Shown: positions 13,255-26,232 of the stretch, one piece after another
Numbering within the stretch: the first letter of the stretch is position 1
Layout: each line of letters opens with the position of its first letter
DNA from: Sipunculus nudus
Lineage: Eukaryota; Annelida; Sipuncula; Golfingiida; Sipunculidae
Length of the DNA stretch: 64,000 nt
Assembly: GCA_026874595.1 (NCBI GenBank)
Contig: CM049307.1
Span: 94,090,330 to 94,154,329 of the forward strand
Reading direction: 5' to 3'
Notes under the pieces: generated by a model
The model's database searches: none
What the model was told of the DNA's origin: nothing
Seen by the model: only the letters and a program-made list of their open reading frames with translations
Made by a program: the position numbers and the translations under genes

Positions 13255-14582
13255 ATTTATGTCATATTCTCATTGACTGTGGACAAGAAATATATGGATT
13301 GGTACCCAGCACAATCAGAGAGCCTAATCAGAAGGTGTGTATATCATTTTGAGCGGGTCTGTTAATTAATGGATGCAATGCAGTTGCAAACAAGGATTCC
13401 AACCTTGTGATTTTTCTAAATACACAAGTTACGGGCAGTTGTATATATTAGTTTAGAGCTCAGTGCGCTAGGGGAATGCCTAAAAAGTTTATTCGAATAT
13501 GTTTAAGCCAGTATATGTATACCATTAGGGATTAAATTCAAGCAATAGTGATAGTATGTGACAGGTACAAGTCTATTCACCCTGCAGATCATTTTTCTCC
13601 CACAACCCATGTCAACCGGGAGATACCCTGACCGACTTGGCTAAAACATGTAATACATGTTCCCGCTGGCTGAAACAACGCATGTTGCCCCTCATAAACG
13701 GGCCTCCGGTCACGCGGCCTTGTCACGGTAAACAGACACAAGTGGACTGTGTTCACCAACACGCAGAGCTATAACAAGGTGTTAAACAGCCGTACGGGAG
13801 GAACTGAGACTGTACTGGGATGGTTTTGCTTGGAAACTTTTGTACACAGCAAAATTGAACCGATAGTGTGAAAGAATAGGCATAATATTGCTCTCGATTA
13901 TGTCCCTTTAATCCATACACAGTCAACAAGAATATCTGGTGGCAAGTTAGATATACGAGTCTTTTGCACATGCCGGCCTCTGTGCAACCAGTGAAACTGT
14001 TAACTCCGCATATATGCAAACAACAACACTAACAGCTTGTATTGAACAAGCTAATACATAGAGTTGTTGTACGACATTTTCTTACAGTTCATTAATATAA
14101 ACGGTTAATTAGCCAGAAATCACATATATTCTACCGAAAAGGAAACTAAATAACCGGTTTTAAGGTTTTCCTGGAAGGGCGTTGTGACCCCGTATATATA
14201 TTATCCTGTAGTAAATGGTGCCCCCCCCCCCCCCCCATTTTAGCCAAATCCTGGTTCCGCCGCTGAACACATCACCCTGTAGTAAATGGGGAGACCCCGT
14301 CCCCCACCCAAAGATTTGAGCAAAATCCTAGATCCGCCGCTGAATACATTACTCTAAGTAAATGGAGGGACCACGTCCCCCCCCCCCCCCCCCCCCGATT
14401 TAAGCAAAATCATTAAGGATCCGCCGCTGAATACATTACTCTGGAGTAAATGGGTGGACCCCCCCCCCCCCCCCCCCCCCCCGATTTAAGCAAAATCCAG
14501 GATCCGCCGCTGAATACATTACTCGCCCGTCAGCGAAAGCATCCACCGTGCAGAATTTGAGCGTGCTTTTTCCTGTAGCCAT
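5852..14582 (-). CDS. PBLD: PBLD copy 1: PhzF-family protein, exons 2-8 well supported, exon 1 probably broken
   Basis: Exons seen, in transcript order: 11306-11405, 9625-9723, 8440-8552, 6709-6985, 6405-6467 and 5852-5964 (stop TAG). Their lengths (100, 99, 113, 277, 63, 113) equal those of copy 2, and the largest exon is about 70% identical in protein. Landmarks are [10 protein letters not shown] with the putative catalytic Glu, [52 protein letters not shown] and ARQCSSRGG. The only first-exon candidate, 14525-14582, starts [16 protein letters not shown] but loses the family GNPAAV segment where a poly-C repeat array begins. No counterpart of the 30-nt microexon was found between 6986 and 8439; exons 4 and 6 join in frame without it. 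All joined exons are open, so the gene may be recently damaged, use another first exon, or be functional. Confidence 0.72.
6986..8439. other. PBLD copy 1 intron between exons 4 and 6
   Basis: AT-rich. I looked for a counterpart of the 30-nt microexon and found none with acceptor, frame and donor together. A C-run lies at 7798-7811. Confidence 0.5.
9724..11305. other. PBLD copy 1 intron 2
   Basis: Holds the hairpin at 9901-10029 and a 200-codon open frame at 10168-10770 (+) with no recognisable family. Near 10720-10765 a stretch (GGAGGCTTGTCTTCCTTAGA) resembles, in opposite orientation to the gene, sequence beside PBLD copy 2 exon 3 at 26690-26715. Confidence 0.5.
9901..10029. repeat. ~60-bp imperfect inverted repeat (hairpin) in PBLD copy 1 intron 2
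   Basis: 9901-9960 matches the reverse complement of about 9969-10029 over its length with a few mismatches (GTTTTTTTTATATTTATT, CAAATTGGAATT). An about 8-nt loop separates the arms. It could be a small MITE; no target duplication is evident. Confidence 0.7.
12350..13248. repeat. (TA)n tracts flanking an ~780-bp segment with short inverted ends
   Basis: (TA)n runs lie at 12350-12407 and 13188-13248. The segment between starts TTGTTACGG and ends with the inverse of TTGTTACATG, giving a shared ATATATATTGTTAC facing inward on both sides. It may be an element inserted into a TA microsatellite. It contains no coding frame I recognise. Confidence 0.45.
14200..14530. repeat. Four-unit poly-C tandem array next to PBLD copy 1 exon 1
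   Basis: Units of about 80-90 bp consist of GTAAATGG, a C-run of up to about 20, GATTTAAGCAAAATC, GGATCCGCCGCTGAATACAT and TACTC. The last unit abuts the truncated PBLD exon. C-run length varies between units. Confidence 0.85.
14525..14582 (-). pseudogene. PBLD: Truncated first exon of PBLD copy 1
   Basis: From the ATG at 14582 the minus strand encodes [20 protein letters not shown], which aligns with copy 2 ([16 protein letters not shown]). Just after ADGR the reading enters a repeated unit (GAGTAATGTATTCAGCGG) and the GNPAAV motif is absent. A CpG-richer stretch lies upstream (14590-14830), with a TATATAA on the minus strand near 14868, as a promoter might. A donor could be read as CGA/GTAATG in phase 0, joining exon 2 but lacking about 15 core residues. 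Confidence 0.5.
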
Positions 14583-14863
14583 GTATGAAGTTTGCTCAAT
14601 CATATAATCCACATATTATGAGAATGGACGGTAAACCGTCACATACGGTATTTTCTCTTATCTGATGCGTTCTCACGTGCACAGGTCAGTGCTCAGCTCG
14701 CTCCATTCACTACGCTTCGGCCTTTGAAATCAGCCGATTTAGCCGAACGGATTTCATTAGAAGCGCATTTTCCTTGTTCACGCTGGTTACACAGCGAGCG
14801 GGCCTCTTTACGGCGTTTCTCACAAGAATATTGACTGCTGCATTACAAAGCGAAACAACTCTC

Positions 14864-14875
14864 TTATATAAAAAC
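14864..14875 (-). promoter_or_regulatory. Possible TATA box for PBLD copy 1
   Basis: The minus strand reads TTTTTATATAAGAG about 285 nt upstream of the candidate ATG at 14582. The intervening 200 bases are richer in CpG than their surroundings. No initiator can be assigned; weak support. Confidence 0.2.
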
Positions 14876-14882
14876 ATGAGAC

Positions 14883-15734
14883 CTAAGCACCTTCGTGCGT
14901 CCGGATATAGTATAATTAATATTAGACCAGTCTAACGGGAGACAAATGTACGTACTTCTTCGCTGTGGACCGTCGTTGAACTAATGTAGTAAGCTATTGT
15001 GCAATAAAATCATATGTGTGGAATGTTTTATTTATCTTTGATCTATTACTCGTATAACATAATCTTTTTCCTAATCTCATTTATCTCATCCAATAACAAT
15101 ACCGATATAAATCTTTTCATTGCAGATGTATAATTTTAAGCCAAACTACTCTTCCTGTCAATCATCGTTAATATAAGGACTACTATGGAAATAAGTTTTT
15201 AACTTTATGGTGTTATCCTTGCTAAATCAGGGTGTGTCTGTGTTTTAAATTTTTATAGCATATTTAAATTTACCTGTTTTGCCAAATGAACTATGTATCC
15301 GAACAGCTCAAGGACAATGTTCTTTTACGGAAGAACGATCATTTGGATTAACCAATTTGAGAATGCACAGGGTTTCTGAGCCATAAAAAAGTAAACAGTA
15401 TCTGGGATCTGTTTTCTATTAAATTTAATCAATATATCACGCAAAATAATTAATATTGAGGATCTGTGACTAGTCTGCAGTACTGCTAATTTTATGTTAA
15501 CACATCTTTATCCTATCATTTTCAAAACAGAATCAGCATTGCTTTTCTTGCAGACATATCTATGCAATTCATTGAAGTCCTTCATTTGCAAGACAAGCGT
15601 ATTGACGGATAGGGAGAGAAGCAGGCAGACAGTTTAGACATGAGTTAATATTAAATCAGTTGCAAATCATTGATTATCTACTGTATCTGCCGGCGCTGGA
15701 TTCGTATATCCGTCCCCATTATTTGGTCAATTCA
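14883..15734. other. Intergenic between PBLD copies, first part
   Basis: AT-rich. No gene or named repeat up to the SINE copy at 15735. Confidence 0.5.
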
Positions 15735-15923
15735 CCGAGAAACTCCCTCCTAAAGTCGCACTCGTCTCTGAGTGATACATAACCATGAGACACGGCCCTT
15801 ACATATAGCCTGTGGGGCTCTCAGATGAGGTGAGGATCAACCGATGGAAAATCACACCAATCCTTGGCCGAGATCCGAACTCATGATTTACCGGCTTTGA
15901 GTTCTGCGCTCTGTCCTGAGACA
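15735..15923 (-). mobile_element. SINE copy, same family, diverged
   Basis: In reverse complement it contains AGAGCGCAGAACTCAAAGCC, ATGAGTTCGGATCTCGGCC and GACGAGTGCGACTTTAGG, in the order found in the copy at 3159. The 3' tail is not clear. It lies between the two PBLD genes. Confidence 0.65.
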
Positions 15924-16549
15924 AACAGAACTCCACGCTTCTTACTTTCCATTTTATTCTGAACATAATTTAAAATGCCCACGTGTACCCACGACATATG
16001 TCTCTGTCACTGATTCATTCAAAAGTATGTTATAATAACAAAACCAGAAAACTCAAGAGTTTAAATTCATTGGTATAGACTTGACCAAACGTCGAAATTT
16101 ACCCCATAATAGTTATATCTACCATTTCTCTCTAAAAATTCACCTTTTTTATGTAGTTTTAATAAGAATAATATTTTTTGACTCGGTTTCGGTTTCTAAA
16201 GGACTCTGAATCAACGATAGTGGGCTTTGACCTGGATTCGATTTCCTTGGGTTCGGGCTTGCATCCATAAAGTATATCGACTATAACCTTGCTCAAGGGA
16301 TTTTACTCTTCGTCTGATTTCATCTGACGATTGGTCAAGAACTATAATACGGGCCGTCGACAAGCGTCTAAGTGTATCCGCGAAATCTCAAATGCATGGG
16401 TAAAGTGAGGCATTGAATGTTCCAGACATGGCAAATGTTTGGCATGAGTGATGCCAATAAAACTACTAATTATAAGTACAATTTTTACAACAAAAAAAAA
16501 CATATCTACAGATGGATACACCATGAAAAAAATTACTGAGAAAAAGTGG

Positions 16550-18215
16550 GTCAATGTATTCTAAAAAATTGGAACAGCAAGTGGCGCCACCTGTCTGGTC
16601 TACATCAAGCTACCCAAGACGGATAAATATGCTAAATTACAGGCTGATGCATCATCTACTCCTGAGATATGAGCGCTCTTTACCAAAAGCAAACGGGCAG
16701 ATGGACACCACGCGAAATCATTGCAGATTGCGCCACCAGTCTTGAAAACGAGATGGAGGTATCCAAGATATTAGGACATGCACAATTTTAGGCCAAGCAC
16801 TCCTGAGGAAAGATCATCGATGTATTCTACGAAAAAGGGAAGGTAGGTGGTGCCAACTGTTTGGATAATGAGAAAACTCTCCGAGATACATATACATGCC
16901 TAGACTGGTACCTTGCGCTATAATGGCCCTGCTGCTTTAAGGCAATCATAGCGACGGGGTACAACTTCATCTCAAATCTCCGCACAGGGATATGGTTTAT
17001 TGTGCACAATGAATAATCTCTGCCAGCCGTTACGGACTTAAGCATGTTTGACCTGACATTTGACCCGGTCAACGCCTCCTTAGGAGGATCAGTAAATTTA
17101 AAACATGTGACTCTCGATGCCTTGGGACTCATTGCTTATTCAGCAGGCAATAATGGTTAATTCAGCAGGCATGAAGGTAATCCGTTTGCATAATGTTAGA
17201 AAGACCGCAATAAGTGCCGCTGCATTTTGACCATGATTTTACGTCTTTAAAAATTCTGGAAGCAGTTGTATCCCCCAAATTACCCATGGAAGCACGCGCG
17301 TAAGTTTCTGATTAAATTTACAATACCGCGTCTCATATATTACACCGCAAAATAGATCCGCAGGCTTTTCAATATTCAAAATATATTTCACGGACACATA
17401 CATTTTGTCGTCTATATATTGAATGATGTTGTCGAAGCATACACTATATTTTCTTCATTGCCTTAATATAATTATTGTCATTTTCAATTTCCAGGCAATA
17501 TGGCTCCCGTTCGACTGGAAATGGTGCTGTGCAACATTGGTTGGCAAGAGGTATATCCCCTTTATAGACGAGATTTCGCGTTATGACAATGCGCTGTCTT
17601 TGGTACTCCCAGTTGCAACTCCTGTTCTTCCAATAGACTGGTTCTAACTCCAATATTCACATCCATCATTCAATTTTTGGGCAACAACTCCATTTTAAAT
17701 ATTTTGAACTAGAGGAGACAAAAGAAAGCTATCTTACAAGAACTCTTCATGTATAATTAACCAGGACCGCGTCAGCGTCCATGGCAACCGGCATGTGCGT
17801 GCATATTGTAGTAAGAACCAGTCTACAATTTGCAGATGGGTGGATGTACGCCACCCAAAAAAATTATTTAAGGTGGCGCCATCAGCCTCGAGTAAGAGAT
17901 GGAGAGATCCAAGAATTATAGACATGCGAAATTTCAGTTCAATACATTGAACTAATCCTGAGATATGGGCTGTTATCACAAAGACCCCTAGATTTACACT
18001 GCATATAAAGGTCTGTATATGGCGCCACCTGTCTTTGTTACGCAATACTACATACGTGAGCAAATTACTATCCCGGGTTTCCGAAAGATCGGCCCAAGGG
18101 TCTAAGAGGAGTTCTTTGGAAACGAATGTGGCGGCGGCGGAGGCCTTACCCGCTTGAAAACGAAGTATCCGCAAAACCCTGTTTTGGCGGATACAATTAC
18201 GGGGAAACACACAAG
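16550..18215 (+). repeat. Same composite repeat family between the PBLD genes
   Basis: GTGGCGCCACCTGTC-type blocks occur near 16580, 17875 and 18020. At 18120-18200 the module GTGGCGGCGGCGGAGG, GCTTGAAAACGAAGTATCCG, TTTTGGCGGATACAATTA matches the one at 45.0 kb in the same orientation. I see no gene here; the long open frames are chance. Confidence 0.55.
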
Positions 18216-18668
18216 AATTACGAAAATTTAAAAAATAACGCCAATAAGTCAGTGTTAGACTCATTATTGCTAAAAATGTCAAGTGTTCAAGACATGATCT
18301 AAAACACCCCACGATTTCCCTATATTATGAATAAATTGTCACGATGTAAGTTCGTGAGGATTCGACGGCATATTCGCTGAAGTGCGAAAGGGGCCTAAAT
18401 ATCGCATGTTATGGCAGCTAAATGTTGTAACGCTGGTTACAATAAAGCTCTTAATTATTCACTCAGTAGCATCAGAAAATGTTTGGTGTTTCTAGTTGGA
18501 AATGAATACGAAATTGCTTACAGCATTACCATAAACATAAACAATAAGCTTCACATTTTACGTTTGTCTTTCCTCTGAATTTAGAACAAAGGAACAACAA
18601 TTCGTCCATGGTTGCAAATTGTCCGTAACATTATCACTGTCTCTGGATATAATCCTTAATTCGCCATA

Positions 18669-21600
18669 TCACAGCGATATCGTTCCACGTATCATTATGG
18701 TTGCCTTCCCGGTCAGTTCGACGCGATCGCCGTCCTTGACCTTCACCTGGGCTATTCCGCCTCGAACAGAACATTGCCGAGCTGAAATAAAAGCATTAAT
18801 CAATAATAATTGTCAAAATTAATACAATAATTTCCGGTAAGTTATAATTCGCCAGGTGATTATTACTAAACAAGAGATGTAACCATAAAGGTTGAATATG
18901 ACCATGTTTTGACAAAGCGACTAAATAAGGCAGGCGACTGTGTAAGGCCCGGCGTATGATCAAGGAAATACGGTACGTAAAATACCGTACAGTAAACTAT
19001 CCCTAATATATATTTAGAGAATAATAGCCATATTCGATTTATTGTTGTTGTCGAGTCCTGACATGGGCCAATTTTGGTGGAGGACAGGTACCCCCCCCCC
19101 CCCCCACACACACACACCAATTTTTTTAACTGGGTGGGGGCATATGTCATATCCTCCACATTTTGCTAATATGCTAACGACATTTAAATAACCCTAATGC
19201 AGTCTGTAAAAATATGATTTATTATAATTAAAATAACATACCAATGTGTAGCAATGATCCTCAATCTTAATGAGCTGCATTAGTGAATAAAATATGACTG
19301 AGAACATAACATAATCAATCCGTCTCAATAACGGTGTCGTACCCGACCATCAAACGCTCAAACTTGAAAATCCATGCAGAATTTATAGATTATATTTTCG
19401 GGACAAGTGTTTTAACATCTTGTGGTTTTCAAGCAAATCTTTTTAGTTATTTTATACATACATTGCTTTAATATTAAAATTAAGAATTTTTTTCGCTCTC
19501 ATACTGCAAAAGGAAATTGCTCCCTGAGCACAGGCAGACTGCGGATCACTTTTTTCATTCGGCTGCAAATGGGCGCAATTTCGTGCTGCTGTACTCCTCG
19601 AGAATTTAGGCATGTGACAAGTTGGGTAATTAATCACGTGACACAATTCTACGGGGGATGTCACATGTACGTGTAGCTCAAATTCATACAGTTATATACT
19701 TGATAGTGAAGTGTTGTACAATTTAGTGGAGCATAACTTTACTTCACGAACAGCATCAGTCATAGACTACGGTATATGTCCAAACTAGGGCGGGGGCGTT
19801 GGCGGAAAATTTATGTTCGAAGCTTTGTAAATAAACACAAGAATAGGAAACTGTCTCTGGTATGAACGAATTATAGTAAAAAAAAAGAAAATGAAAAGTT
19901 TTACGTAATCAAACCATCATTAGTTGAGTCACCTACAAATGTTAAATGATCATATGTAGGAAAAGGAGGGAGGATATATTTAGACTTGAGATATCTATAT
20001 ATGTAATGTCAGATTTAAAATAAAAAAAAATTGCTTTAAATTTTAAAATCTTCAAATCAACACCAAAATTTATATACGTTATAGAAGGTGGTCGGACGAT
20101 TCCAACTATGTACATATAACAGGGGATAAAATGTATAAGAATAAAGATTTAAAGTTACATTGATACCCGCAGCATAAAAAGATTCAAGAAAACTAGAAAA
20201 CGTAAATTCTGTACTGGAAAAAATCAAAGTAAATCAAATATTGCGTTTGGGGGCAGAAACTGTGATTGTATAAGAACGAACAGGAAATTTCACTGAAATT
20301 TTTGCTTCATAGACTACACCGTACTCACTTTAAAAGTTTAGCTTCCCTGGGCCAGATAATTGTTTCTAATGTTGGGACAAACACCAGGTGGCGCGTATGA
20401 TGCATCAATCTCCATACAGAAGATTTATCATCAATGTCAAGGATAAACACAACAGTTCTTTATTAGCGCTGGAGGTTGATGACGGGTATGACCTTTTATG
20501 TGAGGGAAATCCCCTCCAGAAATGTTTGTTTTTACCCCTTGAGACAGAGACCTACCTGATTCAATTGTTCAAGGGACATAACGAAATTTTAAGTGGTATG
20601 TCACAGGGTGGATGATTATAATGACGTCAACCAGGCTTTGTGAATCGCACCTTCGGGTCCCAAGTGTGTAACACCAAGAATCCCCGAAAGGCGCACTCGT
20701 GAGAGAAACACAACGGTCAGGTACAGTTAAGCCTATAGAGCGCTGACTCTGGGTGGGGGCCGACCCTAAAATATCTCACCGCTTCTCGGCTCATATTCGA
20801 ACTCACGGTCTCCCGGCTTCGAGCACTAGATGTGGTCTAAACCTTGAAAATGGAAGCCGCTTTTTGTAACATGACTTACCGTACATTTCCTTCTTGTCCA
20901 GTTCTTTTGACCAATAATCAGACAGCAAGGTGTGAGCGGTGCCTGTCAAGGACAAAAAAATTAAAGTTTCCATGTTAAAATGCATATTATGATGTTACTA
21001 TATTACGGCATGTGTATTAATGTGATTGCTACAGAGTATTATTTGGGATACGTAAAGTTAAAAATCCACCTTATAATAATCCTTCTGTTATTCTAATGAC
21101 ATCTTATTGGCAAATATATTTGGATGATTCAGCTGGACACGTCTTAATTTAAAATATAATAACACTAGCAAATACCCGTGCTACGCACGGTTTGGGTAGA
21201 ACACGACAATCCGTACGGTGGTATCGGAAATCCACCAAAAATCCGAAGATACGGAAAATCACACAAATCGCGTTACGCTATTAATATATATATAAAGATC
21301 CATTATATGTATGGCGTTGTGGATAAAAAATCTTTCGGAAAATCGTTCGGAACATGTTTCGGAACAGCGTACAGTAGCATACGGTCGCTCCAAGCCAGAG
21401 ATTAATATGTGGTCGGGGTCTTTGACAAATAGTCACCTACACATGTACCATGTGACATGAGAAACTGATTAACAATTACATATACATACAAAAGAATACG
21501 TCCATGGAATAGACCTCAGAAGAAAATGCAACAATTACCATTTTTTATTTGTGGAAATTGTAAATATGATGGCCATGACTTATACACAAAAAGCATACAT

Positions 21601-24600
21601 ACTGAATGAAAGAATTAAAAGTCTTTAAAAACAGAGAGTATAACATAAACATTATTGAAAATGAGATGGCACATGCATGTAAAAGAAACAAATACCAGTT
21701 TATAAAACATACTACATTTACATTTTTTACAGGATTTTTACGTTTTTATCTGGAGTAATGGAAAAAAATCTCGATTTTCAAAACATTTTAAGTTAATATT
21801 ATGTTTTTACAACTTTGGTGGTGCCACTTCACACGTGTACACAGCACACTTTACCAACCACGACGTGAATTTGGTTAACATTTTCTTTACATTTGTAACA
21901 TAGTAGGCCTACATGTGTTGGTGAATATTTGTCAATGACCTCAGTCGCATGCAAGGCCTTGGACTTCGTGCGACCGTGTGCGACTGTATAAGGTCAAAAA
22001 AATAAAAATAAAAAGTATGGTTTTCAGGCACTGACCGCGACAATTTTACAGTCCCCCCCCCCCCCCCCCACCCCCGCATCAAAATTTTATTTTGATGTTC
22101 ATCTTTCTAGAAGATGAAATAATGCAATTTTGGTCAGATACCCTTTGTTATGTAGTGCTTTTGCGTGTTTAGCAAATTAATTCTGTTATTTTAATGCTTT
22201 TCCCTGATCATATGAAATTGTTATCGAAACAAACAAAACAAAGGTTAATTATCGCCTACGCTCTTTACACAGCGCTTTACCTATAGGGCTACTTCCTATA
22301 TCGTAAGGCGCTGTTTTTTATGACCTTGTATCCTGCTTTGCAACACCAGAGGGGAGCACTGTATTTTTGTCCAATCAGATGAAACTTTGTGCTGGAAGAC
22401 AAAGCCAAGCGAGGAATACACGGAGCCAATCATATTCATTTCTTTTTGAGTGACAGCTCATCCCCCAGCGTAACCGTCTAAACAGGCCACAGGCTTAGAG
22501 AGAATTGCCCCTGACGTGGTTTGCTAAGGGCCTTGGGCACACAGGATGCTCGGCCGGTGAGCTGTAATTCAAACAAAACGTAACAACAAAGGCTGCGTGC
22601 ACACCTCGCTGGCTGGTTTCAGTTCTGCAGACAACAGATACATGGCTACGCTAACACAGTCATAATGTCATAATCGAATCGGTCGATGATGCGAGAATGC
22701 AGAGGGAGCAATATAAATTCGACCGGAAACTCATCAAACGGCGCTTGAAGCGCGGCAATGGACGGAGCCAGGATGCCTGTCGAGTGTTTGTTTATTGGCA
22801 TCTGATTGGCTGCTTGTCACATCGTACGCACGTTTATTTCAGTGGACAACAAACCGCCATCTGGTGTCTAATTATCTCATAAACGGTCAAAGCTGGCAGC
22901 GTGAAAATCAGTTGCTTCTTTAGAAGCGCAAGATTTCCGCTGCCTCGGGAGCGTAATTATCGCCCGGCCTCACAGGTTTCTGAAAAAAAGTGCCTGAGAA
23001 CCATACCTTTGTTTGGCCTGTCCATTACGATTTACTGCGACCCGGTAGAGGTGCACTCAAGCACGAAGTCACGAAAAGGGCTCCCGGTCGCGGGAAGGCT
23101 TGCAAAACAGTTCTTTCAAAGATCCCCCTTTTGAGAAGGGATCGCCGGTGGGGATTATTTCGGGCCGGTCACCACGAAATGTAAGAAAACCCCAGATAGG
23201 GCCCCCGGAGTAAAACTCTGTCCCGCCATCACACACCCTATGGCCTTTGTGTTACCGGGCCCAAAGACACAAAGAAAAGAGGCGCCCGCGGGGGAGCAAA
23301 TATTAAAATTATTAATTTTGCAGGTAATACGCAAATATTGCAAATAAAAGGGGGCGGAATCTCTTCGGACAAACCCAGAGCATATGTAAGTCGAAAATCA
23401 CAGCAATCCGTACGGCGGTATCAGAGGAGATACGGAAAATCACAAAAATCGCCTTACGCTATTAATATATAGATTTTAAATGTTCGTGGGAATTGCGATT
23501 CATCACAATATTCAGTGTGCGTGACACTAGTGACAAATGAGAACTGAAGCTTCATAAACATGGTCCATCGCATATTTGGTAAATGCCACGCCTTTGTATG
23601 AGGTCAAATTATAAAGTTCAGTGATTGTACGCTGAACTGATTGAATATTACGGTTGACGTGTTAATTGGTTATCGATCGATTCAAGCTGACCGAAACGGC
23701 TCTGACAAAAATATCGATAAGATTTTTGATAGTTTTGAAAAGAATCGATACCATAGGCTACCGATGGCTTTTACAAGAATCGGTGCGATTTTCGATGGTC
23801 TTTAAACGAACCGATACCTCTCACAATAAAATCGATACGATTATAAATGGCTCCGATTACTTCCGATGGCTCTGACAAAAATGGCATGATTATCAATGGC
23901 TCTGACAAAAATAATACGATTTATTAATGATATAAAATCGACATAATCAATAAAGAGTTAAAGACAATGTTCATTAGCTCGTGCGGCAGACCGAGCGTGT
24001 TTTTCTTTATCCTAAACTTATATCGCATGACAAACATGTCAACTAAAACTTGCATTTAAAGCAAATAGAGTGAAAAAATTGGACATAAGATTAACTTTAA
24101 GAAAATAAGATCTAAGACTCTACACTGACCTGTAAAATGATCCTCGCGAATCCCGAACCACGGGGCAAAAAACCTGGACACAAAGTCAAAAGGTTTTCCA
24201 GATTTATCTGTAAAACCTCTCTCATGGTCTGCTTTCACGGTAACGGTGAACATGCGGAAGCGTTCAGTAGAAGCCTCTAGTTTGTTGGTGTCTGGCTGGA
24301 AGCTCTCAAACTCTTCCAGAGACAGCGTGTCTGGCAGTCTGACTAACAGTAAAGGAAGGCTGGCGTGTCGCTTGACGTCAACGGGCTGATGACCACAGCA
24401 TAATACCTGCATATGTATAATGTTTTGGTAATTTGAGAGTGAAAGAAAGTGATGTGATTCACCGTGCTTGTTCATTTTAGAGATTGAACATGAATACACA
24501 TTACTTGAATACAATATATCTATTCCCGTTCGGGGACTTTCCTGTGCATTCATGTTCCATCTCTATCTCCATATTACTACCCATCTTTAAAAAAAAACTT

Positions 24601-26193
24601 TTTTTAATACAGAAAAAAAGGATTAGGTATATAAGAACTATTCTATAACGGAATGAAATGAGATGCATTAAAGGGAAAATCGTTGGTGCTTTTATGGTCC
24701 TTATCAAAAAGTTCTTTTAAAACTTTAACCTGTTAAATTCCCTGATGTAACAGGCTTTAATGAATGTCACCAGGTATCCCCCGTGTCCGTTGTGTTTGAA
24801 CCGGAGAAAGAGGTTTTTTTCGTCTTAAGTTGTACATCTCTCTTGGTGTATGTGTCGCTGTTAATTTTTAAGTAGACATCACTTTATGTTATAATTTCTT
24901 TATTCAAATTTCCATAACAAATTGTGTATAAACAGACTTGCCTACCTCTAGACATTCCTCCAAGCCGTCCGTCTCCTATGAAATAAAGGACAGAATTATA
25001 ATCATATTACTGCTGGTAAATGTTGTACATTTAAGAAAGCTTAAACAATAAAACCTCGCCTTACAACCAGCTCTGTTTGGGAATCCACTCGTGGTCCTGA
25101 ATTATTTTTTTCATTTTAAATCATATCTTTTTCACAAAAGCGTTCACTGTACGTATTATGATATTAAAAATGTCTAACCTTGTTACATTTTGATTTGAAC
25201 TATTTTTTTTTTAATATTATTAAATAAAACTTTACAAATCTATCGTGTGCTGTTGTTTAAAAGTCGGAAGAAAAACTGCCGAGCATAAAAAAGGGAAACA
25301 GCTACATTGCGGTCAAAAAGGCACTTAAAACAAACAACGAGTATGGCCATACGTGCAAACCTCGTTCAGATGATCACTGGTCGTAATTTCGAGGATTTAC
25401 GGTATCTTGATTTTGTGACAAATCGCTTTGTTTCAATTCCTGCACGTACATAATATAAATAAGTATTCTTCAGGATGACCTAGAAATATCGTTTTCCTTT
25501 TTGTTAATCTCACGTTTAACCAAACCAGGGCATGTGAAGATTTTGAAAAAGAACATTTTCACGGATAAGTGTAAATGGCTAATTATTCAGATAAAGAAAA
25601 CATTATCGTGTAGCGAGTGACTGTATTGAGAGCCAGTCATTCCCTGTATACCTGTTCCAATGCTTTTCCGATGGGCAGTTCTATGGCCACCATGTCATCA
25701 GATTTTCGACAAAATAAACTTCCACTGACTTGGGTCTCGAATTCAATGACGTCATGTTTATTTCCTGTATAAAAACATATATCGACGTCACTAAATACTG
25801 CATAAGTAACAACCATGGCCAATCGTTAAATTCTAAGTTAACATTTCTGTCAACATTATATGAGTCAAAGTTCTATTATTAATTTTATTGACTCTTTTTC
25901 AATTCAGATATCAAAATCCTTCCTGGAATATCGATTTTTTTGTAGGATAAGAAACAGTGTATAATTAAACGTGCAGTTGACCCCCTTTTGTGTAGTTATA
26001 AATGGTAAATGTGCAGTTGTTATACTGGATATACCATTTTTAAAGTTTATAAGTTTTTGTTCCAATCACAGTTAGAAAAAAAACATATGCACATAATTAA
26101 ATAACTGAAAATCATCGACCACGCACATCACGACTATATAACATATTATTTACCGTGGTATGAGTTTGCATATTTGTTATATTACTGTAATTG

Positions 26194-26232
<39 letters not shown>

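Noticed and set aside
17734-18312. 192-codon minus-strand open frame
   Set aside because: Lies across a dispersed non-coding repeat whose other copy (45.0 kb) does not keep this frame.
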